From Aphelocoma coerulescens (taxonomy: Eukaryota > Chordata > Aves > Passeriformes > Corvidae), in NCBI RefSeq assembly GCF_041296385.1, contig NW_027183778.1, positions 1 through 64,000 on the forward strand: a stretch of DNA of 64,000 bases, given 5' to 3'. The notes under the pieces were generated by a model that was given only the letters and a program-made list of their open reading frames with translations, was not told the origin of the DNA and made no database searches. Shown in pieces: positions 18,160 to 30,995 of the stretch (positions are counted from its first letter, which is position 1; every line of letters begins with the position of its first letter). The position numbers were made by a program, and so were the translations under genes.

Positions 18160-19518
18160 ATGGAGTTTTCTCATTTGCGCGCGTGCATGTTGCTTTTATT
18201 CTTTTGTTTTAGTTTTTGTAGTGAAGCTTTACCTGTGAATCAACCAAAGACAAATGTCTGGGTTGCTTTAGCCAAATCCGCAGGCTCCGATACCATCTGT
18301 CTATCTGACACAAGCCCTGACAAACCTTTTTCAACCTGTTTAGTTGGAGTACCTCTTCCAGAAGGTTTTGATAATATTACTCTTGATAAGTATTGGCCAT
18401 ATGACGATCATCATGTATCTCCAACTCCCAGCCATAGACACCAAACTTATATTGATAATTCTAAAATTGATAAATCTGACCTTCAAGAGCTAGAAATCCT
18501 AGGTTCGTTAACTATGGATACCTGCTATTTCTTTCACTTTCAAGGAGAAAACGGTCCCCATTTAAATGTTACCCCATATCACCCAGCTTATAGCAATGTA
18601 ACTTCTTGGTGTAGTCAAGTTAAGCTTCTTATATATGACGAACCTCATGCAGATCGTTTTAGCAAACTTCCTATTCGATTCCCCAGAGGAATTTGGCTCA
18701 TCTGTGGAGACAGGGCCTGGCAAGGTATACCTTCAAAAATAGATGGTGGCCCTTGTGCTCTGGGACAACTTACAATTATTGCTCCCAGTGTCAAAGAGGT
18801 AATCAAAAAGAAAAGCAGAAAGATCAGATCTTCCTGGGGACATCAGTACGATAGTGACTGTGATAGTGACTTCCACCCTTGGAACTCTGGAAAATCAATT
18901 GTTGCAAGCATTTTTCTACCTCAGTTAAGCTCCTCAATTGCTTTAAAACAGTTAAACAAGTTGGGATGTTGGCTCAGCAAGGAGGTAAATGCCACCTCTA
19001 CTATGATCAGTGATCTGTTAACCGATGAAGAGGCAGTCAGACATGCCACTTTACAAAATAGAGCTGCCGTTGATTATCTTTTATTAGCACATGGGCACGG
19101 CTGTGAAGATTTTGAAGGATTATGCTGTATGAACTTATCCGATCATTCTGTTTCCATTCACAAACAGCTACAAAACCTAAAGGATCTAGCTAACCAAATT
19201 AGAACAGATGACCCGTCTTGGCTGGACAGTTTGTTTGATGATTGGAGCTTTGCACCTTGGCTAAGGGAACTCTGTAAAATAGGCTTGATTATTCTAGTAG
19301 TAATAATTATAGTTTTAGTAGCAGTACCTTGTATGCTTCAGTGTGTGCAAAAAATAACGAGTAGGACTGTATCTAATATCTTAGTTGTTCATCAGAACGG
19401 GGGAGATGTTGGGGAAGATGAAACAGGAAAGCCTTATAAATATGATTGCCTAACAAAAGATTCTGGGAATATGAAAACTGTGAGCGACATCGAAATGAAG
19501 GCCATCTTTGAGATATAG
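18160..19518 (+). CDS. env: Envelope glycoprotein, intact frame (P2)
   Basis: 452 residues, identical in protein to the P1 copy; the ATG is 54 bp after the stop of the Gag-Pol remnant. Confidence 0.93.
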   Translation: MEFSHLRACMLLLFFCFSFCSEALPVNQPKTNVWVALAKSAGSDTICLSDTSPDKPFSTCLVGVPLPEGFDNITLDKYWPYDDHHVSPTPSHRHQTYIDNSKIDKSDLQELEILGSLTMDTCYFFHFQGENGPHLNVTPYHPAYSNVTSWCSQVKLLIYDEPHADRFSKLPIRFPRGIWLICGDRAWQGIPSKIDGGPCALGQLTIIAPSVKEVIKKKSRKIRSSWGHQYDSDCDSDFHPWNSGKSIVASIFLPQLSSSIALKQLNKLGCWLSKEVNATSTMISDLLTDEEAVRHATLQNRAAVDYLLLAHGHGCEDFEGLCCMNLSDHSVSIHKQLQNLKDLANQIRTDDPSWLDSLFDDWSFAPWLRELCKIGLIILVVIIIVLVAVPCMLQCVQKITSRTVSNILVVHQNGGDVGEDETGKPYKYDCLTKDSGNMKTVSDIEMKAIFEI

Positions 19519-20238
19519 AGTCTTAGTTACTGAACAACTGGAAAACAATGGTATAGCCGGCTGAAGGTAATCCCCTCTTGATTGAACAATACCCTCTGCT
19601 TGCAGACAGGTCCAAGGGTCAGAGCAGACCCTACTAGCTCAGCAGAAGGGGTCCAAAGAGTAGTTTTTAGAAGTTAAAATGTAACACTCTATGGTAATGT
19701 AAGAACTCTTATAGGCTGTATGTAAATGCTATAGGATTTGTACCTTGTATTAGATTGGCTACTGAGAATTAGAATATTCACTACAGAAGATGATTTATTG
19801 TATTGTAACAAGCTCCTCGCTCTCTTAACTCCTCTCCTCTTAGTAATGCTCTTCTCCTCTTAGTAACGCTCTTAGTAACTCTCTTAGTAGCTCTCTTAGT
19901 AATGCTCTTCTCCTCTTAGTAGCTCTCTTAGTAACTCTCTTGCTCTTCTTCTTCCTCTTAATTCAGCTCTCCTCTTAGTTTGTCTCTCTTGCTCTTTACA
20001 CTCTTAGCTCTCAGCCTCTTGCTCTAGCTCTCTCGCTCACTCTCTCTCCCTCTCTTACACCTTGGGCCTGCTTGGAGCTGCAGCTGGCAGCTCTAAGCAG
20101 TGCCCCTGTACCCACGCCCTCTGCAATAAACTGCATGCTCCAAAGACCTGCTTATAGAGATCTCTCGTCGCCGTCCATCTCCAGCCGGGCCCGACCGAAC
20201 CCACACCCTCATCACCATCATCGCCATCAATTTCGACA
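19407..20238 (+). repeat. 3' LTR of P2
   Basis: Preceded by the polypurine tract GGGGGAGA (19399-19406). Lacks the two private changes of the 5' LTR. Confidence 0.96.
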
Positions 20239-21287
20239 TTTGTGATGCTGGGGAACTACAAGGAAGCCTGGCTCCTCTGTGACACCACCACAGAAGCTCA
20301 GGGGAGCCCTGGAGACCGTGCTGATGCTATTGAACCTGATGCAACCCTGCCTCCTCTGTGACACCACAGAAGCTCTTGGAGCCCTGGAGACCGTGGTGAT
20401 GCTATGGAACCTGATGCAACCCTGCCTCCTCTGTGACACCACAGAACCTCTGGGAGCCCTGGAGACCGTGCTGATGCTATGGAACCTGATGCAACCCTGC
20501 CTCCACTGTGACACCACAGAAGCTCAGGGAGCCCTGGAGACTGTGGTGATGCTATGGAACCTGATGCAACCCTGCCTCCACTGTGACACCACAGAACCTC
20601 TGGGAGCCCTGGAGACCGTGCTGATGCTATGGAACCTGATGCAACCCTGCCTCCACTGTGACACCACAGAAGCTCGGGGAGCTCTGCAGACCGTGGGGAT
20701 GCTGGCGAAGCTGACGGAACCCTGGGCACCACAGTGACGCTATGGAACCTGGTGGAACCGAGGGGCCACAGTGACACTGTGGGGCCTTTTGGAAGCAACA
20801 GGACCCTGGTGGGAAGCCACGGGATGATTAATCCTGCACGAACCTGCTCCAGGTGGGCTCCTCTCTCCCGGCTTCCACAGGTGCTGCTAGGATCCCACTC
20901 CGGCACTGGCTTGGCACGGGCTCACGGCTTCCTTTGGCAATGGCTCTGCTCCAGGATGGCATGCTGCAGAGAATGCAGGTAGATTTTGTGCTCACTCCTG
21001 GCATGCAGCTGGACAATAAAGCCTGATCCAGCCCCCCCTCAGCATATGTCCGGCTCTGGCATTGGGGCGGGGCAACTTTGGGAGCAGCCCCAGCCCTGCT
21101 CCTGCTCCCGGCTGGGCACCCAGCTGCTGGGACACAGGTGTGTCCTGATGCCACCGTCTACTCCTTTGAGAAGGGGAGGACAGAGTGCATCAGGGAGTTT
21201 GGTGTGGCTTACATGCGGCAAGGAGAAGGTGCAGCCCCAAACTGGCTTTCACTTCTAGAACCTTTTGCTATTGCGGGAGCAGCTGCT
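20239..21287. repeat. Satellite monomer S4, right part
   Basis: Begins with the right TTTGT of P2 and runs to the monomer boundary. No gene seen. Confidence 0.94.
20278..20718. repeat. 75-bp minisatellite (S4)
   Basis: Five units plus a partial. Confidence 0.93.
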
Positions 21288-23405
21288 GGAGCTTTTCAAC
21301 CGAGCTGCAAGAGTGAAAAGTGTGATGGCATGTCTATCTGAGAAGGAAGGTTCGGTGCCGCAGCCTGTTGTGCACAATTTATATGCTGATAAGAGAAGGG
21401 GGTGCTTTTGGAACGTTTTCCTTCCTGACACTTCTGTCTCTGTGAGCTTTAGCTGCTTGGACTCAGGGATACCGAAGGTGTGTGAAAGTGACTGGGATGC
21501 GAGAATCATGTTGCACAGGGAACAGGGAAGGTCAGCAAATGTTTCCTGTCCTGGCACATCTCTCAGTCTGAACTGCAGCTGCAGATGCTTCACTTCCGCC
21601 AAGGACTCTGCCACCTTGAGAGAAGGATGCGCTCTATGGAGTTGAGAAAGAAAGTGCGTCTCACTAGCTTCTTTCCTCTACTTCATAGACAGCAAAGGGG
21701 CTATGAAAGGCAGCACTGGCTTTTTGTTCTAGGACTTCTTCTTTACAAGCAGCTGCTGGATGTTTGGAAGGGGGTTTGGGATATGCAAAAATGAGAGGCT
21801 AAGATGGTAAGAGGGTAAGATGGAAGTCATCTGGCAAAAGCAGAGCTCACAAAAGGGCCAGCTGAGAAAGCTCTTGCTGCCTACAACTTCAACTGCACCC
21901 CTCAAAGCAGCAGCACACACGCTGCTCTCGGCACTTTCCTTCTCAGCTCTACGCACCATCCTAAGCCTTGCCTCTCCCACACTCAGGATCCAAAGACAAC
22001 GGCACCAGGGACTGCTCACACACTAAAGGCACCAGGACAAAAGGCTCACCAGCTTGGCCTTTGCATTCCCGCTGACAGCTCCACAGCTTGAACCCAGAGA
22101 ACTGCCTGCTGCCAACAGCCTTTCCAATCACTCTGAGCACCTCATGACAAGGAGTGTGGGGAATGAATCTCCAGCAGCCTCCTGCCCCAGGCTGTCCCCC
22201 GGGAGCAGCCCTGCTCCAGGCCGTGACTGCCACCTGCACAGCCAAAGGACCCAGAGCCGGTGTTACACACCACGGCTGTGCCTGGCACAGAGACACCAGT
22301 GGCCACACAAGTGGCCATGGCACTGTCCACACACAGTCCCTGCTGCTGCTCCCCCAGCCGCTGGCACCAACTCCCAGCCACCCACTCCTAAAGCTACGGG
22401 GCCCACTGGGACACTGCGGGGGCTCGTGGAAGCCAGCGGCCATTGTGACACAGCGGGGCTGCACAGAGCCCACGGTGCTTTGTGACCCGTGGCTCCCAGG
22501 AGAGCCTTTGTGATGCTGGGGAACTACAAGGAAGCCTGGCTCCTCTGTGACACCACCACAGAAGCTCAGGGGAGCCCTGGAGACCGTGGTGATGCTATGG
22601 AACCTGATGCAACCCTGCCTCCACTGTGACACCACAGAAGCTCAGGGAGCCCTGGAGACTGTGGTGATGCTATGGAACCTGATGCAACCCTGCCTCCACT
22701 GTGACACCACAGAACCTCTGCGAGCCCTGGAGACCGTGCTGATGCTATGGAACCTGATGCAACCCTGCCTCCACTGTGACACCACAGAAGCTCGGGGAGC
22801 TCTGCAGACCGTGGGGATGCTGGCGAAGCTGACGGAACCCTGGGCACCACAGTGACGCTATGGAACCTGGTGGAACCGAGGGGCCACAGTGACGCTGTGG
22901 GGCCTTTTGGAAGCAACAGGACCCTGGTGGGAAGCCACGGGATGATTAATCCTGCACGAACCTGCTCCAGGTGGGCTCCTCTCTCCCGGCTTCCACAGGT
23001 GCTGCTAGGATCCCACTCCGGCACTGGCTTGGCACGGGCTCACGGCTTCCTTTGGCAATGGCTCTGCTCCAGGATGGCATGCTGCAGAGAATGCAGGTAG
23101 ATTTTGTGCTCACTCCTGGCATGCAGCTGGACAATAAAGCCTGATCCAGCCCCCCCTCAGCATATGTCCGGCTCTGGCATTGGGGCGGGGCAACTTTGGG
23201 AGCAGCCCCAGCCCTGCTCCTGCTCCCGGCTGGGCACCCAGCTGCTGGGACACAGGTGTGTCCTGATGCCACCGTCTACTCCTTTGAGAAGGGGAGGACA
23301 GAGTGCATCAGGGAGTTTGGTGTGGCTTACATGCGGCAAGGAGAAGGTGCAGCCCCAAACTGGCTTTCACTTCTAGAACCTTTTGCTATTGCGGGAGCAG
23401 CTGCT
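21288..23405. repeat. Satellite monomer S5, provirus-free and 150 bp short
   Basis: 2,118 bp. The target TTTGT at 22507-22511 is empty. The length loss is two minisatellite units. It shares the GTGACGCTG variant (G at 22894) with S2, S3-independent, and S6. Confidence 0.94.
22546..22836. repeat. Contracted 75-bp minisatellite (S5)
   Basis: Three units plus a partial, i.e. two fewer than the usual array. The loss equals one 150-bp dimer. Confidence 0.93.
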
Positions 23406-25748
23406 GGAGCTTTTCAACCGAGCTGCAAGAGTGAAAAGTGTGATGGCATGTCTATCTGAGAAGGAAGGTTCGGTGCCGCAGCCTGTTGTGCACAATTTAT
23501 ATGCTGATAAGAGAAGGGGGTGCTTTTGGAACGTTTTCCTTCCTGACACTTCTGTCTCTGTGAGCTTTAGCTGCTTGGACTCAGGGATACCGAAGGTGTG
23601 TGAAAGTGACTGGGATGCGAGAATCATGTTGCACAGGGAACAGGGAAGGTCAGCAAATGTTTCCTGTCCTGGCACATCTCTCAGTCTGAACTGCAGCTGC
23701 AGATGCTTCACTTCCGCCAAGGACTCTGCCACCTTGAGAGAAGGATGCGCTCTATGGAGTTGAGAAAGAAAGTGCGTCTCACTAGCTTCTTTCCTCTACT
23801 TCATAGACAGCAAAGGGGCTATGAAAGGCAGCACTGGCTTTTTGTTCTAGGACTTCTTCTTTACAAGCAGCTGCTGGATGTTTGGAAGGGGGTTTGGGAT
23901 ATGCAAAAATGAGAGGCTAAGATGGTAAGAGGGTAAGATGGAAGTCATCTGGCAAAAGCAGAGCTCACAAAAGGGCCAGCTGAGAAAGCTCTTGCTGCCT
24001 ACAACTTCAACTGCACCCCTCAAAGCAGCAGCACACACGCTGCTCTCGGCACTTTCCTTCTCAGCTCTACGCACCATCCTAAGCCTTGCCTCTCCCACAC
24101 TCAGGATCCAAAGACAACGGCACCAGGGACTGCTCACACACTAAAGGCACCAGGACAAAAGGCTCACCAGCTTGGCCTTTGCATTCCCGCTGACAGCTCC
24201 ACAGCTTGAACCCAGAGAACTGCCTGCTGCCAACAGCCTTTCCAATCACTCTGAGCACCTCATGACAAGGAGTGTGGGGAATGAATCTCCAGCAGCCTCC
24301 TGCCCCAGGCTGTCCCCCGGGAGCAGCCCTGCTCCAGGCCGTGACTGCCACCTGCACAGCCAAAGGACCCAGAGCCGGTGTTACACACCACGGCTGTGCC
24401 TGACACAGAGACACCAGTGGCCACACAAGTGGCCATGGCACTGTCCACACACAGTCCCTGCTGCTGCTCCCCCAGCCGCTGGCACCAACTCCCAGCCACC
24501 CACTCCTAAAGCCACGGGGCCCACTGGGACACTGCGGGGGCTCGTGGAAGCCAGCGGCCATTGTGACACAGCGGGGCTGCACAGAGCCCACGGTGCTTTG
24601 TGACCCGTGGCTCCCAGGAGAGCCTTTGTGATGCTGGGGAACTACAAGGAAGCCTGGCTCCTCTGTGACACCACCACAGAAGCTCAGGGGAGCCCTGGAG
24701 ACCGTGCTGATGCTATTGAACCTGATGCAACCCTGCCTCCTCTGTGACACCACAGAAGCTCTTGGAGCCCTGGAGACCGTGGTGATGCTATGGAACCTGA
24801 TGCAACCCTGCCTCCTCTGTGACACCACAGAACCTCTGGGAGCCCTGGAGACCGTGCTGATGCTATGGAACCTGATGCAACCCTGCCTCCACTGTGACAC
24901 CACAGAAGCTCAGGGAGCCCTGGAGACTGTGGTGATGCTATGGAACCTGATGCAACCCTGCCTCCACTGTGACACCACAGAACCTCTGGGAGCCCTGGAG
25001 ACCGTGCTGATGCTATGGAACCTGATGCAACCCTGCCTCCACTGTGACATCACAGAAGCTCAGGGAGCCCTGGAGACTGTGGTGATGCTATGGAACCTGA
25101 TGCAACCCTGCCTCCACTGTGACACCACAGAACCTCTGGGAGCTCTGCAGACCGTGGGGATGCTGGCGAAGCTGACGGAACCCTGGGCACCACAGTGACG
25201 CTATGGAACCTGGTGGAACCGAGGGGCCACAGTGACGCTGTGGGGCCTTTTGGAAGCAACAGGACCCTGGTGGGAAGCCACGGGATGATTAATCCTGCAC
25301 GAACCTGCTCCAGGTGGGCTCCTCTCTCCCGGCTTCCACAGGTGCTGCTAGGATCCCACTCCGGCACTGGCTTGGCACGGGCTCACGGCTTCCTTTGGCA
25401 ATGGCTCTGCTCCAGGATGGCATGCTGCAGAGAATGCAGGTAGATTTTGTGCTCACTCCTGGCATGCAGCTGGACAATAAAGCCTGATCCAGCCCCCCCT
25501 CAGCATATGTCCGGCTCTGGCATTGGGGCGGGGCAACTTTGGGAGCAGCCCCAGCCCTGCTCCTGCTCCCGGCTGGGCACCCAGCTGCTGGGACACAGGT
25601 GTGTCCTGATGCCACCGTCTACTCCTTTGAGAAGGGGAGGACAGAGTGCATCAGGGAGTTTGGTGTGGCTTACATGCGGCAAGGAGAAGGTGCAGCCCCA
25701 AACTGGCTTTCACTTCTAGAACCTTTTGCTATTGCGGGAGCAGCTGCT
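23406..25748. repeat. Satellite monomer S6, provirus-free and 75 bp long
   Basis: 2,343 bp with an empty TTTGT at 24625-24629. Carries the S2 markers (A at 24403 and G at 25237) and, like S2, directly precedes a provirus-bearing monomer. Confidence 0.94.
24664..25179. repeat. Expanded 75-bp minisatellite (S6)
   Basis: Six units plus a partial, one more than usual. One unit has GACATCACAG in place of GACACCACAG. Confidence 0.93.
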
Positions 25749-26972
25749 GGAGCTTTTCAACCGAGCTGCAAGAGTGAAAAGTGTGATGGCATGTCTATCT
25801 GAGAAGGAAGGTTCGGTGCCGCAGCCTGTTGTGCACAATTTATATGCTGATAAGAGAAGGGGGTGCTTTTGGAACGTTTTCCTTCCTGACACTTCTGTCT
25901 CTGTGAGCTTTAGCTGCTTGGACTCAGGGATACCGAAGGTATGTGAAAGTGACTGGGATGCGAGAATCATGTTGCACAGGGAACAGGGAAGGTCAGCAAA
26001 TGTTTCCTGTCCTGGCACATCTCTCAGTCTGAACTGCAGCTGCAGATGCTTCACTTCCGCCAAGGACTCTGCCACCTTGAGAGAAGGATGCGCTCTATGG
26101 AGTTGAGAAAGAAAGTGCGTCTCACTAGCTTCTTTCCTCTACTTCATAGACAGCAAAGGGGCTATGAAAGGCAGCACTGGCTTTTTGTTCTAGGACTTCT
26201 TCTTTACAAGCAGCTGCTGGATGTTTGGAAGGGGGTTTGGGATATGCAAAAATGAGAGGCTAAGATGGTAAGAGGGTAAGATGGAAGTCATCTGGCAAAA
26301 GCAGAGCTCACAAAAGGGCCAGCTGAGAAAGCTCTTGCTGCCTACAACTTCAACTGCACCCCTCAAAGCAGCAGCACACACGCTGCTCTCGGCACTTTCC
26401 TTCTCAGCTCTACGCACCATCCTAAGCCTTGCCTCTCCCACACTCAGGATCCAAAGACAACGGCACCAGGGACTGCTCACACACTAAAGGCACCAGGACA
26501 AAAGGCTCAGCAGCTTGGCCTTTGCATTCCCGCTGACAGCTCCACAGCTTGAACCCAGAGAACTGCCTGCTGCCAACAGCCTTTCCAATCACTCTGAGCA
26601 CCTCATGACAAGGAGTGTGGGGAATGAATCTCCAGCAGCCTCCTGCCCCAGGCTGTCCCCCGGGAGCAGCCCTGCTCCAGGCCGTGACTGCCACCTGCAC
26701 AGCCAAAGGACCCAGAGCCGGTGTTACACACCACGGCTGTGCCTGGCACAGAGACACCAGTGGCCACACAAGTGGCCATGGCACTGTCCACACACAGTCC
26801 CTGCTGCTGCTCCCCCAGCCGCTGGCACCAACTCCCAGCCACCCACTCCTAAAGCCACGGGGCCCACTGGGACACTGCGGGGGCTCGTGGAAGCCAGCGG
26901 CCATTGTGACACAGCGGGGCTGCACAGAGCCCACGGTGCTTTGTGACCCGTGGCTCCCAGGAGAGCCTTTGT
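25749..26972. repeat. Satellite monomer S7, left part
   Basis: Ends with the left TTTGT (26968-26972) of the tandem provirus. A private base, G at 26510 (GGCTCAGCAGC for GGCTCACCAGC), is seen here. Confidence 0.94.
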
Positions 26973-27804
26973 TGTTGGGGAAGATGAAACAGGAAAGCCT
27001 TATAAATATGATTGCCTAACAAAAGATTCTGGGAATATGAAAACTCTGAGCGACATCGAAATGAAGGCCATCTTTGAGATATAGAGTCTTAGTTACTGAA
27101 CAACTGGAAAACAATGGTATAGCCGGCTGAAGGTAATCCCCTCTTGATTGAACAATACCCTCTGCTTGCAGACAGGTCCAAGGGTCAGAGCAGACCCTAC
27201 TAGCTCAGCAGAAGGGGTCCAAAGAGTAGTTTTTAGAAGTTAAAATGTAACACTCTATGGTAATGTAAGAACTCTTATAGGCTGTATGTAAATGCTATAG
27301 GATTTGTACCTTGTATTAGATTGGCTACTGAGAATTAGAATATTCACTACAGAAGATGATTTATTGTATTGTAACAAGCTCCTCGCTCTCTTAACTCCTC
27401 TCCTCTTAGTAATGCTCTTCTCCTCTTAGTAACGCTCTTAGTAACTCTCTTAGTAGCTCTCTTAGTAATGCTCTTCTCCTCTTAGTAGCTCTCTTAGTAA
27501 CTCTCTTGCTCTTCTTCTTCCTCTTAATTCAGCTCTCCTCTTAGTTTGTCTCTCTTGCTCTTTACACTCTTAGCTCTCAGCCTCTTGCTCTAGCTCTCTC
27601 GCTCACTCTCTCTCCCTCTCTTACACCTTGGGCCTGCTTGGAGCTGCAGCTGGCAGCTCTAAGCAGTGCCCCTGTACCCACGCCCTCTGCAATAAACTGC
27701 ATGCTCCAAAGACCTGCTTATAGAGATCTCTCGTCGCCGTCCATCTCCAGCCGGGCCCGACCGAACCCACACCCTCATCACCATCATCGCCATCAATTTC
27801 GACA
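26973..27804 (+). repeat. 5' LTR of P3
   Basis: One private change, C at 27046 (AAACTCTGAG for AAACTGTGAG). Confidence 0.96.
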
Positions 27805-28424
27805 AACTGGCGCCCAAACGTGAGTGAAGGCCTGATTCAGCTTCTTCCACCTGTGAGAGACTTCGCCATGGACGGTAACTAAAAGACCAGTTATAGCCAC
27901 CTGGAACGTGTCGTGAGCACGGCATACCGTTGCTGCGCAGCGTAAAAGCCGGAGCTCTATAACTCTGCTGAGGCAGCCCTCGAGCACGGGGAGCCGTTAC
28001 TTCGTAGCAATTACCTGGAGCTCTCGGAGGGAGGAAATTGCCTGGCAGTCCTCGAGCACAGACGGCCACTGCTGCGCAGCGGTTACCTGGAGCTCTTTGA
28101 GGAAGTTTGCCGTGGTACCCCTCGAGCACGGACACGCTGCTAAGCAGTGCAGACCGGAGCTCTTAGGAGGGATCCAGCCGCGCGCCCGAGCACAGGCGGG
28201 TATTGCTCAGCACCGCCCGCGCTGGAGCTCTGAGTGGAGACACCTGCGAGGTCCCGAGCACGGAAAGCCGTTGCCAAGCGACGCCTGAAACCGGAGCTCT
28301 GAGGAGGGACCCGACAGCAGCGTCCTGAGCGCCGTGTGGAGAGCCTGGCCAGCCCCCCACGACGGACTTCTGATTAAGGACCCTGCCCCCTGCGACATCT
28401 AGGTGAGTATCATACTGGTCAATA
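27805..28424 (+). promoter_or_regulatory. Leader of P3: PBS, hairpin repeats, splice donor
   Basis: Primer binding site 27808-27825, six hairpin repeats 27915-28300, donor GT at 28403. Confidence 0.82.
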
Positions 28425-29789
28425 ATGGGACAAACTCACTCTGCCCATGACAGACATCTCTATAAACAACTTAAGTACTTACTAAGCTCCGGTCCAAGTC
28501 AATTACCTAAACAGGAGCTAAAAAACCTCTTAGAATGGACTCTGATTAATTTCCCAAATGCTGACCGTTCAGCCGTCTTTACAAGAGACTTCTGGGACAC
28601 AGTTCGGGTTAAACTCTTTAATAATATCTCCCGCCGGGATTGGGCTGCCGCGGAGCTGGTCCCGGCTTGCAGAGCGCTCGTGGAGCTGTTTGCTGTGAAG
28701 GCGCCGCCCGCAGCAGCCACCTCGCCGGGTCCCGCTCCTGCTGCGAGCCCGCCCCTTGCCGCCGCGAGCCTGCAACCGGGCACGGCCCCCGCCCCGCCGC
28801 CGGACCTCACGGCTCCGGTACCCGCGGTCCAGCTGTCTCGTGCCGCCCCGCCCCACCCCCCCGCGGTCCCTGCACCGGTCACCCCTGCCCCACCGGACTC
28901 CACCGCCCCCCCCACCGCCCCCGTCATCTCCACCCCCACGGTCCCGTTAGTCCCTGCTGTCCCGCCTCTCGCGGCTCCGGTAGCCGCGGTCCGACTGACT
29001 CGTGCCGCCCCGCCCCCCGCCCCCGCTGTCCTGGCAGCCGTCACCCCTGTCCCACCGGACCCTACGACCCCCTCCACCGCTCCCCCCATCCCCGCCCCCC
29101 CCATCCCGTTCCTCCCTGCTGCCCCGGCTCCCGCGGTCCCCGCCCTCGGCTCCAGCGTCTTCGCGGCCCCGTCCCTCGCTCCTCCCACCCCGTCCGCCAG
29201 CGCCTTCGCGGCCCCGCCCCCCGCCGATAGCCCCGCGGGGCCAGCGGCTGCTCCCCAGCCACCTACGGGTCCTACCGCTCCCCTAGCCGCGCCTGTTATG
29301 GCTGTAGCCACCATCATAGCCGGCCCCCCGCAAAGCCAGGCGGCGACCCTTCTTCCAGCCCCCCAGGTCCCCCTCGCCGCCACCGACACGGCGCCGGTGG
29401 TGGTCAACGTCCCGTCCGCGTCCGTGGGACACGGAGCGCCCCAGCCCCGCCAGCCACCTGGTGCCGGCGCTGCAGCGCCTACACAGATGGCTGCTGCCTC
29501 TCCCGTGCCTGCCGCTGCTCCAGCCCCGTCTCCTGGCACCGCCGCGCCGGCAGCCACACCAGCCCAGCCTGCAAACTCCCAGCGGCAGCACGCCGCGGTC
29601 CAGCCGCCGACTGGCCCACCGTTCGCCATGGCCCCACCGCAACATACTCCCGCCGCCTCCACGCCGGCCCTCCCGCCTCCCGCAGCCCCGGGATCGTCTC
29701 CTGCCGACGGGACAGCCCTGCCACCTCCCGCTCTCCCCGACACACAGACAGCGGCCATCACAGTCCGCCACGTTGACCTGATGGCGTAA
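28425..29789 (+). CDS. gag: Truncated Gag (P3)
   Basis: Same 454-residue product as P1. Confidence 0.85.
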   Translation: MGQTHSAHDRHLYKQLKYLLSSGPSQLPKQELKNLLEWTLINFPNADRSAVFTRDFWDTVRVKLFNNISRRDWAAAELVPACRALVELFAVKAPPAAATSPGPAPAASPPLAAASLQPGTAPAPPPDLTAPVPAVQLSRAAPPHPPAVPAPVTPAPPDSTAPPTAPVISTPTVPLVPAVPPLAAPVAAVRLTRAAPPPAPAVLAAVTPVPPDPTTPSTAPPIPAPPIPFLPAAPAPAVPALGSSVFAAPSLAPPTPSASAFAAPPPADSPAGPAAAPQPPTGPTAPLAAPVMAVATIIAGPPQSQAATLLPAPQVPLAATDTAPVVVNVPSASVGHGAPQPRQPPGAGAAAPTQMAAASPVPAAAPAPSPGTAAPAATPAQPANSQRQHAAVQPPTGPPFAMAPPQHTPAASTPALPPPAAPGSSPADGTALPPPALPDTQTAAITVRHVDLMA

Positions 29790-30941
29790 CCCACGCACGC
29801 TCACACTTCTCCAACCACAGCACTGCTCACGGAACTAGCTCCGCCACCGCCCCCCACGGCTTTCACCTCGCCTTCAATAGAGCCACCCGCACCCCCTCGC
29901 CCGCTGCCGCGGAGCCGGTTGCTCGCGGCCCCCCCGCCTCCTCGCCCGCCACCGCGGAGATCGGCAGTGCCATCGCCGCCCCCGCCGGGGCCCTCCGGCA
30001 CCGCACAGCTGTATCCCTCGGCTACCGCCGCCCAGCAACATCCCTCCGCGCAGCTCAGCCTCGCCTCACAAGCCGCAAACAGGGGGGGAACGGAGGGCAG
30101 TGGTGCAGCTCCAGTGGCAGGGAAGACGGAGAGCCGCTCTGCCCGAGCTGATGCTTTAAATCTAACACCAGGAAACCCTGAAAAGCAGCCAGATTTGTTT
30201 GCAATGAGCCCCAGAGTCCCGCCAGCGAGCGGCTGGGATCTTGCAACCCATAAGGAGAAAACGAGTTCTGAGAGTTTGTTAGCGCTACTTTCTGAATCAA
30301 AAAATCCTCCAAAGTGCTCAGATTATTCTCAATTAACAGATTGGCATGAAATAAGACTCCAAAGCTGTAAAGATGAAAGTCTATTAGCTAAGCCTGTGAT
30401 AGCTAGCCAACAGCCTGACAGTCCCAAAACGTGGGTTCCCATCCCCACTCACGAAATTAAAGAACTAAGAAGGGCTGTAAGAGATAGTGGTATTTGCTCA
30501 CCGTATCTTAAACAACTGCTAAAAAGTACCCTAAAAAGAACACATCAAACCCTAAAACGCATTTTAGATCAACAGAGAGGGGGAGAAGTCCAGGATACAC
30601 CTCAAAGGAGGTTGAACAAGGCTTTGTATGTTTACAATTTTTTGAATAGCTCTGCAGAAGAGCCTGATCCCCCCATTTATAGACATTTTTTGAACAACAA
30701 AAAAGCAAAACTGAAAGAGCGCCCCCCAGTTTTGATTAAAAATCTAGACTCAGGAAAAATAGAAGGACCATACAATCTTATAATGTGGGGGAAGGGGTTT
30801 GCATGTGTTTCCACAGGTGAAGGAATCAAGTGGGTTCCAGCAAAAAACGTGAAGCCATACCTCGCATCAAAGCCTGCTGATGCCACCACACCAGCCAGTG
30901 ACTCTGCAAGTGGAAGCCAGGAAGCAAGCACCCAGACCTGA
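29790..30941 (+). pseudogene. gag-pol: Gag-Pol remnant (P3)
   Basis: As in P2: open and in phase after the gag TAA, capsid start joined to integrase tail. Confidence 0.88.
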
Positions 30942-30995
30942 ACTGCGCAGAATCACCAGAAGAAAGTGATCTGCCAAAAACAGCTCAAGAAAAGA

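Larger units (their letters stand above)
14137..20238 (+). mobile_element. Defective provirus P2 (6,102 bp)
   Basis: Same structure as P1 with seven Cs at 17093-17099. Target duplications TTTGT at 14132-14136 and 20239-20243. Confidence 0.97.
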
